Shown one piece after another: positions 14,843 through 21,205 of a DNA stretch of 21,205 nt. This DNA is from an uncultured Campylobacter sp. (GTDB lineage Bacteria; Campylobacterota; Campylobacteria; Campylobacterales; Campylobacteraceae): positions 1-21,205 of the forward strand of contig NZ_CAJPRT010000025.1 of assembly GCF_905373215.1 (NCBI RefSeq). The letters run 5' to 3'. A program made the position numbers and the translations under genes. The stretch's first letter is position 1; every line of letters begins with the position of its first letter. A model generated the notes under the pieces. It was not told the DNA's origin, did no database searches, and saw nothing but the letters and a program-made list of their open reading frames with translations.

Positions 14843-16795
14843 TTGGCTTTGATCGAGCTTATCGATGTTACGAAAAAATTCGGCTCTCACGTCGTTTTAG
14901 ACGGCGTAAATTTCGCACTGGACGCTAACGAGCGCGTTGCCGTGATCGGCAAAAACGGCGGCGGTAAATCCACGCTGATGAAGATAATTGCGGGTCTGTG
15001 CGAGATCGACGAGGGACGTGTGATCACTCAAAACGGGCTAAATATCCAGATGCTCGCTCAAACGCCGAAATTTGACGAAAACCTCTCGGTCAAAGACGCG
15101 CTGAGGCGGGAGCTAGCTGAAATTTACGCCGCCCTTAGCGAATACGACGCGATCTCAAGCGAAATCGCCGCGCAGCCCGAAAACAAGGAACTTTTAGCGC
15201 GCCAAGACGAACTGATTAAATTTATCGAGGCCAAGGACGGCTGGCAGATCGATAATAAGATCGAGCAGGTGCTGCAAAATTTCGGACTTAAAATTTACGA
15301 AAACCGCTCCGTCTGCACGCTTAGCGGCGGCGAAATTCGTCGCGTGGCGCTGGGCGCGCTGGTGCTCAAAAAGCCCGACGTGCTGCTGCTGGACGAGCCC
15401 ACGAACCACCTCGACGTCTATATGGTGAAATTTCTAGAGGACATGCTGCTTAGCTCGAAGCAGACGATCGTTTTTATCAGCCACGATCGCTACTTCATCG
15501 ACCGCTTGGCGACGCGCAGTATCGAGATCGAAGAGGGTAAAATTTCAAATTTCGACGGCGGATATGAGAACTATCTGAGGCGCAAACAGGAGATGCTTGC
15601 TTCGCTCGAGAAGTCCCACGAGACGCTGCTTAAACAGCTGCGCACCGAGGAGGAGTGGCTGCACCGCGGCGTAAAGGCGCGCCTTAAACGCAACGAAGGG
15701 CGCAAGGCGCGTATCATGCAGATGAGGCAGGATGCGAAGAAAAACCCGGGCGCGATCCGTCGCGTGCGGCTAGAGCTGGAGCGCGCTAGCAGGAGCTTTA
15801 ACGGCACGGGCGGCGATAATCGCAAAAAGATGCTTTTTGAATGCACGAATATCGGTAAAATTTTAAATGGCAAGGTGCTTTTCAAGGGCTTTTCGGCGCG
15901 GGTTTTGCAGGGCGAGCGCATCGGCATCGTAGGCGCTAACGGCGCGGGCAAAAGCACTTTGCTTAAAATTCTACTCGGCCGCAGCAAGATCGATGCGGGC
16001 GAGATCAAACGCGGCGAGATCAGGATCGGCTACTTCGATCAGACCCGCAGCGGCATCACGGACGATAAAAGCATAATCGAAATTTTTTGCCCCAACGGCG
16101 GCGATCACATAAGCGTCCGCGGCAGCTACATGCATGTCTATGGGTATTTGAAAAATTTCTTGTTTCCGAAGGAGTTTTTGGATAAGCCCGTCGGCGTTCT
16201 TAGCGGCGGCGAAAAGAACCGCCTGGCGCTTGCGAAGCTCTTTACCGAGCAGTATGATTGCTTGATTTTGGATGAGCCGACGAACGATCTTGATATTGCG
16301 ACGATCAATATTTTGGAAGATTATCTGCTAAGCTTCGAAGGTGCGGTAATCATCGTAAGCCACGATCGCTATTTCATCGATAAGATCACAAATAAGCTTT
16401 GGGTTTTTGAAAAAAACGGCGTTATCGATCAAATTCAAATGCCCTATTCGCAGTATCTGGAGTTTGAAGACGAGATGGCGGAGATTGACCAGATCGAGGC
16501 CGACGCTGGCGCGAGCGCGAGCGCGGAGGAAGGCGGCCGCGAAAACAAAAAGGAGAAAACGAACGCCGCAAAGCTTAGCTACAAACAGAATAAAATTTTA
16601 GAAGAATATCCCGCTAAAATCGAGGCTATCGAGGCGCGCATAAAGGAGCTAAATCACGCGCTTTCGACGCCTGAAATTTATCAAAAGCTCGGGATGCAGG
16701 GGCTTTTTGAAGAGCTTGAAGAAAAAAGAGGAACGTTAAACAGTATGGAAAATGAATATTACGAAGTGCTTTCGCTCGCTGAGAGCCTAAAGTAG
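14843..16795 (+). CDS. uup: ABC-F ATPase, Uup type
   Basis: A cytoplasmic protein with two ABC ATPase domains and no membrane segments. Domain 1 has Walker A GKNGGGKST (36-44), signature LSGGE (160-164) and Walker B LLLDEP; domain 2 has GANGAGKST (364-372), LSGGE (453-457) and LILDEPTNDLD (474-484). The inter-domain linker, with LHRGVKARLKRNEGRKARI, matches the P-site-tRNA-contacting arm of Uup-like ABC-F proteins. Residues about 578-648 form the C-terminal coiled coil typical of Uup. Such proteins act on ribosomes or branched DNA. The start is TTG at 14843, the only start agreeing with the family N-terminus, with AGAGGA eight bases upstream. At 650 residues it is normal length. It is first in a tight four-gene run. 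Confidence 0.92.
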   Translation: MALIELIDVTKKFGSHVVLDGVNFALDANERVAVIGKNGGGKSTLMKIIAGLCEIDEGRVITQNGLNIQMLAQTPKFDENLSVKDALRRELAEIYAALSEYDAISSEIAAQPENKELLARQDELIKFIEAKDGWQIDNKIEQVLQNFGLKIYENRSVCTLSGGEIRRVALGALVLKKPDVLLLDEPTNHLDVYMVKFLEDMLLSSKQTIVFISHDRYFIDRLATRSIEIEEGKISNFDGGYENYLRRKQEMLASLEKSHETLLKQLRTEEEWLHRGVKARLKRNEGRKARIMQMRQDAKKNPGAIRRVRLELERASRSFNGTGGDNRKKMLFECTNIGKILNGKVLFKGFSARVLQGERIGIVGANGAGKSTLLKILLGRSKIDAGEIKRGEIRIGYFDQTRSGITDDKSIIEIFCPNGGDHISVRGSYMHVYGYLKNFLFPKEFLDKPVGVLSGGEKNRLALAKLFTEQYDCLILDEPTNDLDIATINILEDYLLSFEGAVIIVSHDRYFIDKITNKLWVFEKNGVIDQIQMPYSQYLEFEDEMAEIDQIEADAGASASAEEGGRENKKEKTNAAKLSYKQNKILEEYPAKIEAIEARIKELNHALSTPEIYQKLGMQGLFEELEEKRGTLNSMENEYYEVLSLAESLK

Positions 16796-16800
16796 GCGCG

Positions 16801-18009
16801 ATGGTTTGGTTTTTGATCTTTTTATACGCGCTTTACACGATTTATAAAATTTCGCTCGATCTGCTTGAGCTAAGCTTCATCCGCGCTAAGCTAAAAGAGC
16901 CTGCGGTGGTGCTTAGCGAGGAGGATTATCGCAAGGCGGGCGAGGTCGGCGCGGTAAATTTAAAATTTAATATATTTTCGCACTGCTTTTCGTTTGCGGT
17001 GGCGCTTATTTGGATACTTGCGGGCGCGGGCGCGTTACAGCGCGCGATATATGATCTAGCGGGCGACGGGATTTTGGCGGGGAGCTACTTTGTAACGGCG
17101 TTTTTAATCATCGGCGGCGCAATATCGCTTCCGCTTGAGATCTACAAAACCTTCGTTAAAGACAGGCGCCTAGGCTTTTCCACGATCACGCCCGCCGTTT
17201 TCGTAAAAGACGCGCTAAAATCGCTTGCGCTCACGCTGGTTTTTGGCTTTGCGGTAGCCTCTGCGCTCGTTTTTTGCGTAAATAGCTTGGGTGCGCACTG
17301 GTGGGTCTGGGGCTTTCTGCTAAGCTTCGGCATAGTTTTACTGATAAATTTAATCTATCCGACCGTTATCGCGCCGCTGTTTAATAAGATGCAGCCGCTA
17401 GAGCACGGTGAGCTAAAAGAGCGCATAGAGGGGCTTTTGCAGCGCTGCGGCTTTAAAAGTAGCGGCGTTTTTACGATCGACGCGAGCAAACGCGACAAGC
17501 GCCTAAACGCCTATTTCGGCGGCTTCGGCGCGACGAAAAAGGTCGTGCTTTTCGACACGCTCATAGAGAAGCTTAGCGAGGATGAAATTTTAGCCGTTTT
17601 AGGGCACGAGCTCGGGCATTTCAAACACGGCGATGTTTTGAAAAATTTAGCGCTTAGCTTCGTGCTTTTGGGCGCGACGTTCGCGGTATTCGGAAACCTT
17701 CCTGCAGGCGTATTCGGCGCGCTGGGGCTTAGCGAGGGCGGCGGCGCGACGCTGGTTTTTATGATTTTGTTTGCGCCGATCTTGCATGCGTTTTTTGAGC
17801 CCATAATCTCCAAGCTTAGCCGCATGCACGAATTTAGCGCAGACCGGCATGGCGCGAGCATGCAGGATAAAGAGAGCATGATCGGCGCGCTAAAGAAGCT
17901 GGGCAGCGAAAACAAGGCATTCCCGCTCGCTCATAAAATTTACGCCGCGGTGTATCATTCGCACCCGAGCCTGTATGAGCGCATAAGAGAGCTTGATGAG
18001 GATCGCTGA
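16801..18009 (+). CDS. M48 family zinc metalloprotease (Ste24/CAAX protease 1-like)
   Basis: A 402-residue membrane protease. It has several hydrophobic segments (about 1-20, 58-80, 95-113, 140-163, 168-190, 282-325), then the zinc motif HELGH (His269, Glu270, His273) and the third ligand region HEFSADRHG with Glu344 and Asp348. The N-terminal multi-helix part and length fit Ste24-type rather than the shorter HtpX proteins. Family members cleave membrane or misfolded proteins; CAAX substrates are not expected in bacteria, so a quality-control role is inferred. ATG lies five bases after the uup stop, and the end overlaps prmC by 14 bases, which indicates one transcript. All catalytic residues are intact. 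Confidence 0.9.
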   Translation: MVWFLIFLYALYTIYKISLDLLELSFIRAKLKEPAVVLSEEDYRKAGEVGAVNLKFNIFSHCFSFAVALIWILAGAGALQRAIYDLAGDGILAGSYFVTAFLIIGGAISLPLEIYKTFVKDRRLGFSTITPAVFVKDALKSLALTLVFGFAVASALVFCVNSLGAHWWVWGFLLSFGIVLLINLIYPTVIAPLFNKMQPLEHGELKERIEGLLQRCGFKSSGVFTIDASKRDKRLNAYFGGFGATKKVVLFDTLIEKLSEDEILAVLGHELGHFKHGDVLKNLALSFVLLGATFAVFGNLPAGVFGALGLSEGGGATLVFMILFAPILHAFFEPIISKLSRMHEFSADRHGASMQDKESMIGALKKLGSENKAFPLAHKIYAAVYHSHPSLYERIRELDEDR

Positions 18010-18796
18010 GGCGCTAAGATGGGGGCTGGAGCAGTGCGGCTCAAAATACGTCGCGCGCGAAATTTTAAAGCTTTGCGAGCGACTTAGCAATGAGCAGCTC
18101 GTGCTAAGATGCTCGGAGGAGCTCGCGCACGAAGCGGAGTTTCGCGCTAAGATCGTTGAATTTAAAGACGGTCGTCCGCTTGAATATATCACGCAAAGCT
18201 GCGAGTTTATGGGCTTTAAATTTTACGTCGATGAGCGGGTGCTGATACCGCGCTGCGAGACCGAAATTTTAGTAAAAAAGGCGTTTGCTTTGGCGCAGAG
18301 CTTGGGCGAGCCGCGCATTTGCGAGATCGGCACGGGCAGCGGTATAATCGCTATCTGCTTAAAAAAGCTACTTCCCGCTTGCCGCATCACGGCTAGCGAC
18401 ATCAGCGCGGATGCGCTTGAGGTAGCGCGTACAAACGCCGCAAGCTTAGGTGCGGACGTCGAGTTCGTGCACTGCGCCTACGCAGATGAGATTGCGGGCG
18501 AGTTTGATCTCATCGTCTCAAATCCGCCCTACATCGCAAACTCCTACGCATTGGACGCGCGCGTGCTGCAGGAGCCGAAACAGGCGCTGTTTGGCGGCGA
18601 GCAGGGGGATGAAATTTTAAAACGCATCGTGCTGATCGCCGTACGGCGCGCAAAATTTCTAGCCTGCGAGATGGGCTACGATCAAAAGCAGAGCTTGTCG
18701 GCGTTTTTGCGCGAGCAGGGCTTTAGGGCGGAATTTTACAAAGATTTGGCGCAGTTTGATCGCGGATTCGTCGCACGAAATTTAAACAGATCGTAG
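17996..18796 (+). CDS. prmC: Release factor glutamine methyltransferase PrmC
   Basis: PrmC N5-methylates the glutamine of the GGQ motif in release factors RF1 and RF2, using S-adenosylmethionine. The 266-residue protein shows RPLEYITQSCEFMGF (60-74), VLIPRCETEILV (82-93), the SAM-binding EIGTGSG (110-116), ASDIS (133-137) and the catalytic NPPY (176-179). I chose ATG 17996 rather than the adjacent TTG at 17993, because AAGAGAG is well spaced before it. It overlaps the end of the protease gene by 14 bases. The UDG-like gene follows after seven bases. Confidence 0.94.
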   Translation: MRIAEALRWGLEQCGSKYVAREILKLCERLSNEQLVLRCSEELAHEAEFRAKIVEFKDGRPLEYITQSCEFMGFKFYVDERVLIPRCETEILVKKAFALAQSLGEPRICEIGTGSGIIAICLKKLLPACRITASDISADALEVARTNAASLGADVEFVHCAYADEIAGEFDLIVSNPPYIANSYALDARVLQEPKQALFGGEQGDEILKRIVLIAVRRAKFLACEMGYDQKQSLSAFLREQGFRAEFYKDLAQFDRGFVARNLNRS

Positions 18797-18803
18797 GTGC
18801 GCC

Positions 18804-19469
18804 GTGCAAAACTCGCAACTACGCAGGCTGCTTTATTACAAAGCGTTCGGCTATCGCTACGTAAGCGCTGAAATTTTAAGCGGCGGCGCGCGATTTTTCA
18901 AGGCGCTGGACGCGCTGCGATCCGCTACCGCAGAGTGCAATCTCTGCGAGCTTGCCAAAATGCGCGCGGGAGGCGGCGAGCAAAATTTTAAAAATTTTAA
19001 AACTATCAAAAATTTTAAAAATTCTAAAACTCCCGCGAACGTAAAACTTATGATCGTAGCTCTATCTCCGGGCGTTAGCGAGGGTTTCGGCGGCGGCTTG
19101 GAGGCTGAGGTAGCAGCGGCACTGGATCAAATTTGCGCGCCGGAAGAAATTTATTTTAGCTTTTTGATAAGGTGCGCGGTGCCGCAAAATAGGCGCGTAA
19201 GCTCGGAAATAATTTTAAAATGCGCGCCCTATCTGACCGACGAGATCAAAATTTTAAAGCCCAAAGTCGTGCTTTGCCTAGGGGAGCTCTGCTGTAAAAT
19301 CGTGCTGCGAAACGGCGATTTAGCGGGCATGGACGCGCTGCACGGCTCGGTCTTTAACGAGGGCGGCATCAGCTTCGTGCCGAGCTTTGATCCCGCATTC
19401 ATCGCGCAAAATCCGAGCAAGGCGGAGCTTTTCAAAGAGGATCTGCAAAAGATAAAAGAGCTGCTGTGA
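18804..19469 (+). CDS. Uracil-DNA-glycosylase-like Fe-S protein with altered active site
   Basis: The 221-residue protein resembles family 4 uracil-DNA glycosylases: CNLC (Cys45, Cys48), LMIVALSPG (82-90), RCAVPQNR with Cys124, KCAPYL with Cys140, LKPKVVLCLGELC, and a C-terminal FVPSFDPAFIAQNP. All four iron-sulphur cysteines are kept. The two catalytic motifs are changed: the usual GEAPG reads ALSPG, losing the Glu, and the usual HPA/HPS reads DPA (Asp196). It may be an inactive or re-purposed paralogue. An insert QNFKNFKTIKNFKNSK (60-75) comes from AAAATTTT repeats. It starts with GTG, seven bases after prmC, with no strong ribosome site visible. Confidence 0.78.
   Translation: MQNSQLRRLLYYKAFGYRYVSAEILSGGARFFKALDALRSATAECNLCELAKMRAGGGEQNFKNFKTIKNFKNSKTPANVKLMIVALSPGVSEGFGGGLEAEVAAALDQICAPEEIYFSFLIRCAVPQNRRVSSEIILKCAPYLTDEIKILKPKVVLCLGELCCKIVLRNGDLAGMDALHGSVFNEGGISFVPSFDPAFIAQNPSKAELFKEDLQKIKELL
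18981..19031 (+). repeat. AAAATTTTAAAA tandem duplication inside the UDG-like gene
   Basis: Two near-identical units of about 25 bases (starting 18981 and 19007), made of AAAATTTT blocks, encode NFKNFKT and NFKNSKT. They lie in a loop position between the N-terminal CxxC and the first core strand, keeping the frame open. Confidence 0.75.
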
Positions 19470-19948
19470 GGCGCATTTTGGCGCTTTCTTTGCGCGCCGT
19501 TTTGATTTTGCGCGCAGCTTTGCGCGGGCGAGCGATTTTTATTGCAGCGTGCGAGCGGACGGGGTGAATTTAGCCTGCTTAAATTTCACGGGCGAGCGGG
19601 ATTTTAGCGGAGTAAAACACAGACCTGATCTGCGCGGGTTTAAATTTGAAGACGAGAAATTTCATAAAGCGGCGGAGTAAGGCAAAATTTAACGCCATTG
19701 CAAAATTCTGATATTTCAAATTTTGTTTTTTATCTAGCTATCTTGGGGCGCATGAGGGGTTTGTGTCGCGACGTAGCGTTAAATTTTAGCCTCAATGCTG
19801 AGCGAAATTTTATGTCGTAAAATTTTATCTAGCCTGCAAATTTTATTATCGTCCAAGAACTCTGCGTATTCGTGGCTTTTACGCTAAAAGCCGATCTGCG
19901 CTATGTTTGCACTGCACGACTAGGTAAATTTGAACTCGCGAGATAAAT
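19470..19948. other. Gap between convergent UDG-like and ybgC genes
   Basis: No credible gene. There is a possible hairpin TGCGCGC/GCGCGCA at 19491-19516 after the UDG-like stop, without an adjacent T run, and a cleaner one at 19874-19892. The rest is AAATTTT-rich spacer like other gaps. Confidence 0.55.
19874..19892. terminator. Perfect hairpin downstream of ybgC
   Basis: GGCTTTTA and TAAAAGCC form an eight-base stem with a three-base loop CGC, about 57 bases past the ybgC stop. No T run follows on the reverse strand, so termination is only a possibility. Confidence 0.35.
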
Positions 19949-20344
19949 TTATCTCAAAGATTTGAAAAATTCTAAAATTTCAGCGCTAAATTTGATCGGC
20001 CTGCCGTCTTTTACGAAGGCGATTTTTACGTCCTGTGCGTATAAAAGCTCGCTAAAATCCACGTTTTTAATATCTTTGATCTTGTAAATTTCTTGTCGCA
20101 AAAGGGCGCTGGCATTTTTGAGCGCGGCTAGGCTCGTGCGAATTTCAAGCGTGTCGCCGAGGCGCGCGGGGCGGAGAAATTTAGCGCAAAGCTCGCTAAC
20201 TACGAAGTGTGCGTCCGCGCGCGCGAAGTCCACTCCTGCTTGCATAAGCGCCTCGCTGCGCGCCCGCTCGCAAAATTTAATGTAGTTGGCGTGATACACG
20301 ATGCCCTGCGCGTCGGTATCTTCGTAGTAAATTCTAATCTTCAT
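19949..20344 (-). CDS. ybgC: Acyl-CoA thioesterase, YbgC/hotdog family
   Basis: The 131-residue protein begins MKIRIYYEDTDAQGIVYHA, the YbgC/4-hydroxybenzoyl-CoA thioesterase motif with catalytic Asp11, followed by NYIKFCERAR. It hydrolyses short acyl-CoA or acyl-ACP thioesters in the cytoplasm; in proteobacteria YbgC is often linked to the Tol-Pal cluster, which is not seen here. An upstream in-frame start would add nine residues (MSRQRKTRG), but homologues begin at the inner ATG (20344). It overlaps the upstream membrane-protein gene by 11 bases, indicating an operon. Length is normal. Confidence 0.9.
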   Translation of the reverse strand: MKIRIYYEDTDAQGIVYHANYIKFCERARSEALMQAGVDFARADAHFVVSELCAKFLRPARLGDTLEIRTSLAALKNASALLRQEIYKIKDIKNVDFSELLYAQDVKIAFVKDGRPIKFSAEILEFFKSLR

Positions 20345-20858
20345 TCCGCGCGTCTTTCGCTGCCGCGACATCTCTAGCAGTCAGGGCGGGGATGATTTTT
20401 GCGAAAAACAGCACCGTTTGAAACACGATGATGAGTTTCATGCACCACTCGCTAGCCGCGTGGATTTGGGCAAATTCCGGCGTCATCGTCGCTTCTGCAC
20501 CGATCTTTTGGGCGTTTATGACGTAGTCGGTAAAGTAAAGCACGAAAAGTAGGGCAAGTATTATATTTATGAGCGTCAGCATCAGGGTCGAAAGGCGCAA
20601 GCGAAAGGATTGCGATTTGTTGTTGTTGAAATTTATCATCTCAAAAACGAGGCAGATGATCGAGACTGCGATGAGGATGCCGCCGTATTTTACGAAGATC
20701 TCGCTCATTAGCTTGCCGCTTTGAAAGTGCGATAGCACGCCATCTCCGATAATCTGCTGCGGGAAAAATACCACGGGCGCAACGAGTGCGCCAAGCGAAA
20801 GCTCGATGCCGATAAGGGCTGCGATGATGAAGATATAGATAGAAAAAATTGCGCGCAT
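20334..20858 (-). CDS. Four-helix membrane protein, DUF4149/TMEM205-like
   Basis: The 174-residue protein has four hydrophobic segments: about 3-32, 56-75, 87-110 and 137-158. The first helix carries GIELSLGALVAPVVFF, which matches the GxELxLGxxVAPxxF pattern of DUF4149 proteins. The function of this family is unknown. Start ATG 20858 has AAAAGGA five bases upstream, and TATAAT on the reverse strand at 20905-20900 is a good -10. It is co-transcribed with ybgC through an 11-base overlap. Confidence 0.82.
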   Translation of the reverse strand: MRAIFSIYIFIIAALIGIELSLGALVAPVVFFPQQIIGDGVLSHFQSGKLMSEIFVKYGGILIAVSIICLVFEMINFNNNKSQSFRLRLSTLMLTLINIILALLFVLYFTDYVINAQKIGAEATMTPEFAQIHAASEWCMKLIIVFQTVLFFAKIIPALTARDVAAAKDARNED

Positions 20859-20899
20859 AGAAATCCTTTTAAATTTTGATAAATTTTAAATCGGACGTG

Positions 20900-20905
20900 A
20901 TTATA
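20900..20905 (-). promoter_or_regulatory. Putative -10 of the DUF4149-ybgC operon
   Basis: The reverse strand reads CGCTATAATCAC, a perfect TATAAT 42 bases before the start codon. A forward TATAAT at 20915-20920 lies back to back with it but has no gene after it in the window. Confidence 0.6.
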
Positions 20906-20977
20906 GCGAAATCTTATAATCGCGCGCTTAAGTGTTTTGCAAGCGGGTTTTACGGGCGAATGGGTGCGGTCGGCGGT

Positions 20978-20999
20978 CGCGATATTACGGCATATCGCG
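20978..20999. repeat. Perfect hairpin CGCGATAT/ATATCGCG
   Basis: Eight-base perfect arms at 20978-20985 and 20992-20999 around a six-base loop. It could be an operator or an RNA hairpin; there is no T run after it. Confidence 0.5.
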
Positions 21000-21001
21000 G
21001 T

Positions 21002-21108
21002 ATAATGAAATTTTAGTTTGGATGCGGTCGTTTACAAAATTTATAAAATTTTTACGGAGGCTAGAGATAAACTTTGTCTCAGGCATGCTAAACATAAAAT
21101 TTCATTAT
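21002..21108. repeat. 14-base perfect inverted repeats flanking about 80 bases
   Basis: ATAATGAAATTTTA at 21002-21015 is the exact reverse complement of 21095-21108, and similarity continues inward loosely (GTTTGG against CTAAAC). The right arm is also part of a perfect palindrome AAATTTCAT-T-ATGAAATTT at 21098-21116. The size suits a miniature inverted-repeat element, but no target duplication is apparent. Confidence 0.5.
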
Positions 21109-21181
21109 GAAATTTAAAATTTTCCAAATCGTTTTTTAAAATTTCTCTTGATTATTCAGCCCCCTTTAAGCATCGCTTCTG

Positions 21182-21187
21182 TATAAT
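21182..21187 (+). promoter_or_regulatory. Putative -10 for a gene beyond the right edge
   Basis: CTGTATAATCAC has a perfect TATAAT, with AT-rich upstream sequence. No start codon with a ribosome site follows within the window, so the target gene is outside it. Confidence 0.5.
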
Positions 21188-21205
21188 CACAATTCTGTTT
21201 CGCAC

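Larger units (their letters stand above)
20859..21205. other. Right-hand gap with inverted repeats and promoters
   Basis: I see no coding sequence here. The stretch contains the reverse promoter above, a forward TATAAT (20915-20920), a perfect eight-base-arm hairpin (20978-20999), a 14-base inverted repeat pair (21002, 21095), and a -10 at 21182-21187 pointing off the right edge. Confidence 0.6.

Noticed and set aside
19491..19540. Rho-independent terminator after the UDG-like gene
   Set aside because: The GCGCGC stem is short and self-complementary, and the T run lies about 20 bases away from it.
20932..21117. 61-residue forward ORF at the right end
   Set aside because: It spans the hairpin and the inverted repeats, has no ribosome site and no recognisable sequence.

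Overview
The window looks like chromosome from a campylobacterium, probably one of the oral, higher-GC Campylobacter species (C. gracilis, showae, rectus or curvus; the species is a guess). The evidence is the racR-racS-recR order divergent from dnaJ and murC followed by a small membrane protein, both of which I recall from C. jejuni. AAATTTT-type motifs are scattered through genes and gaps alike. I saw no rRNA, tRNA, CRISPR array, transposase gene or phage gene.

Layout: (1) 1-1732, minus strand: a membrane protein cut by the left edge, then murC. (2) 1733-2233: gene-free AAATTT-rich spacer. (3) 2234-4709, minus: racR-racS-recR, a two-component system plus recombination repair, joined by ATGA overlaps; its promoter faces dnaJ across a palindrome. 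(4) 4840-8181, plus: dnaJ, a strikingly AT-rich YkvI-family transporter that looks recently acquired, and two small unknown ORFs. (5) 8208-10972, minus: a MATE transporter overlapping a YgjP-type metalloprotease whose middle is filled with repeats. (6) 10973-11532: spacer with nested inverted repeats and a nine-G tract. (7) 11533-13170, plus: an amidohydrolase and a membrane-anchored gene broken by two frameshifts. (8) 13171-13959: repeat-rich gap. (9) 13960-14763, minus: an esterase gene interrupted by one in-frame TGA. (10) 14843-19469, plus: a tight run of uup (ABC-F), an M48 CAAX-type protease, prmC and a degenerate uracil-DNA-glycosylase-like protein. (11) 19949-20858, minus: a DUF4149-type membrane protein and ybgC. 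(12) 20859-21205: a promoter-bearing gap with inverted repeats and a good -10 at the right edge for a gene beyond the window.

Most genes are housekeeping: cell wall (murC), chaperone (dnaJ), recombination (recR), translation (prmC, uup), membrane-protein proteolysis (M48) and thioester hydrolysis (ybgC). The unusual content is of three kinds. First, AAATTTT-rich or Ala-rich repeats sit in frame inside otherwise conserved proteins (YgjP, the UDG-like protein, the esterase). Second, 12.5-14.8 kb is a gene-decay zone with two pseudogenes around a repeat-rich gap. Third, the YkvI-family gene has a base composition foreign to its surroundings. I did not find a convincing new defence or mobile system.
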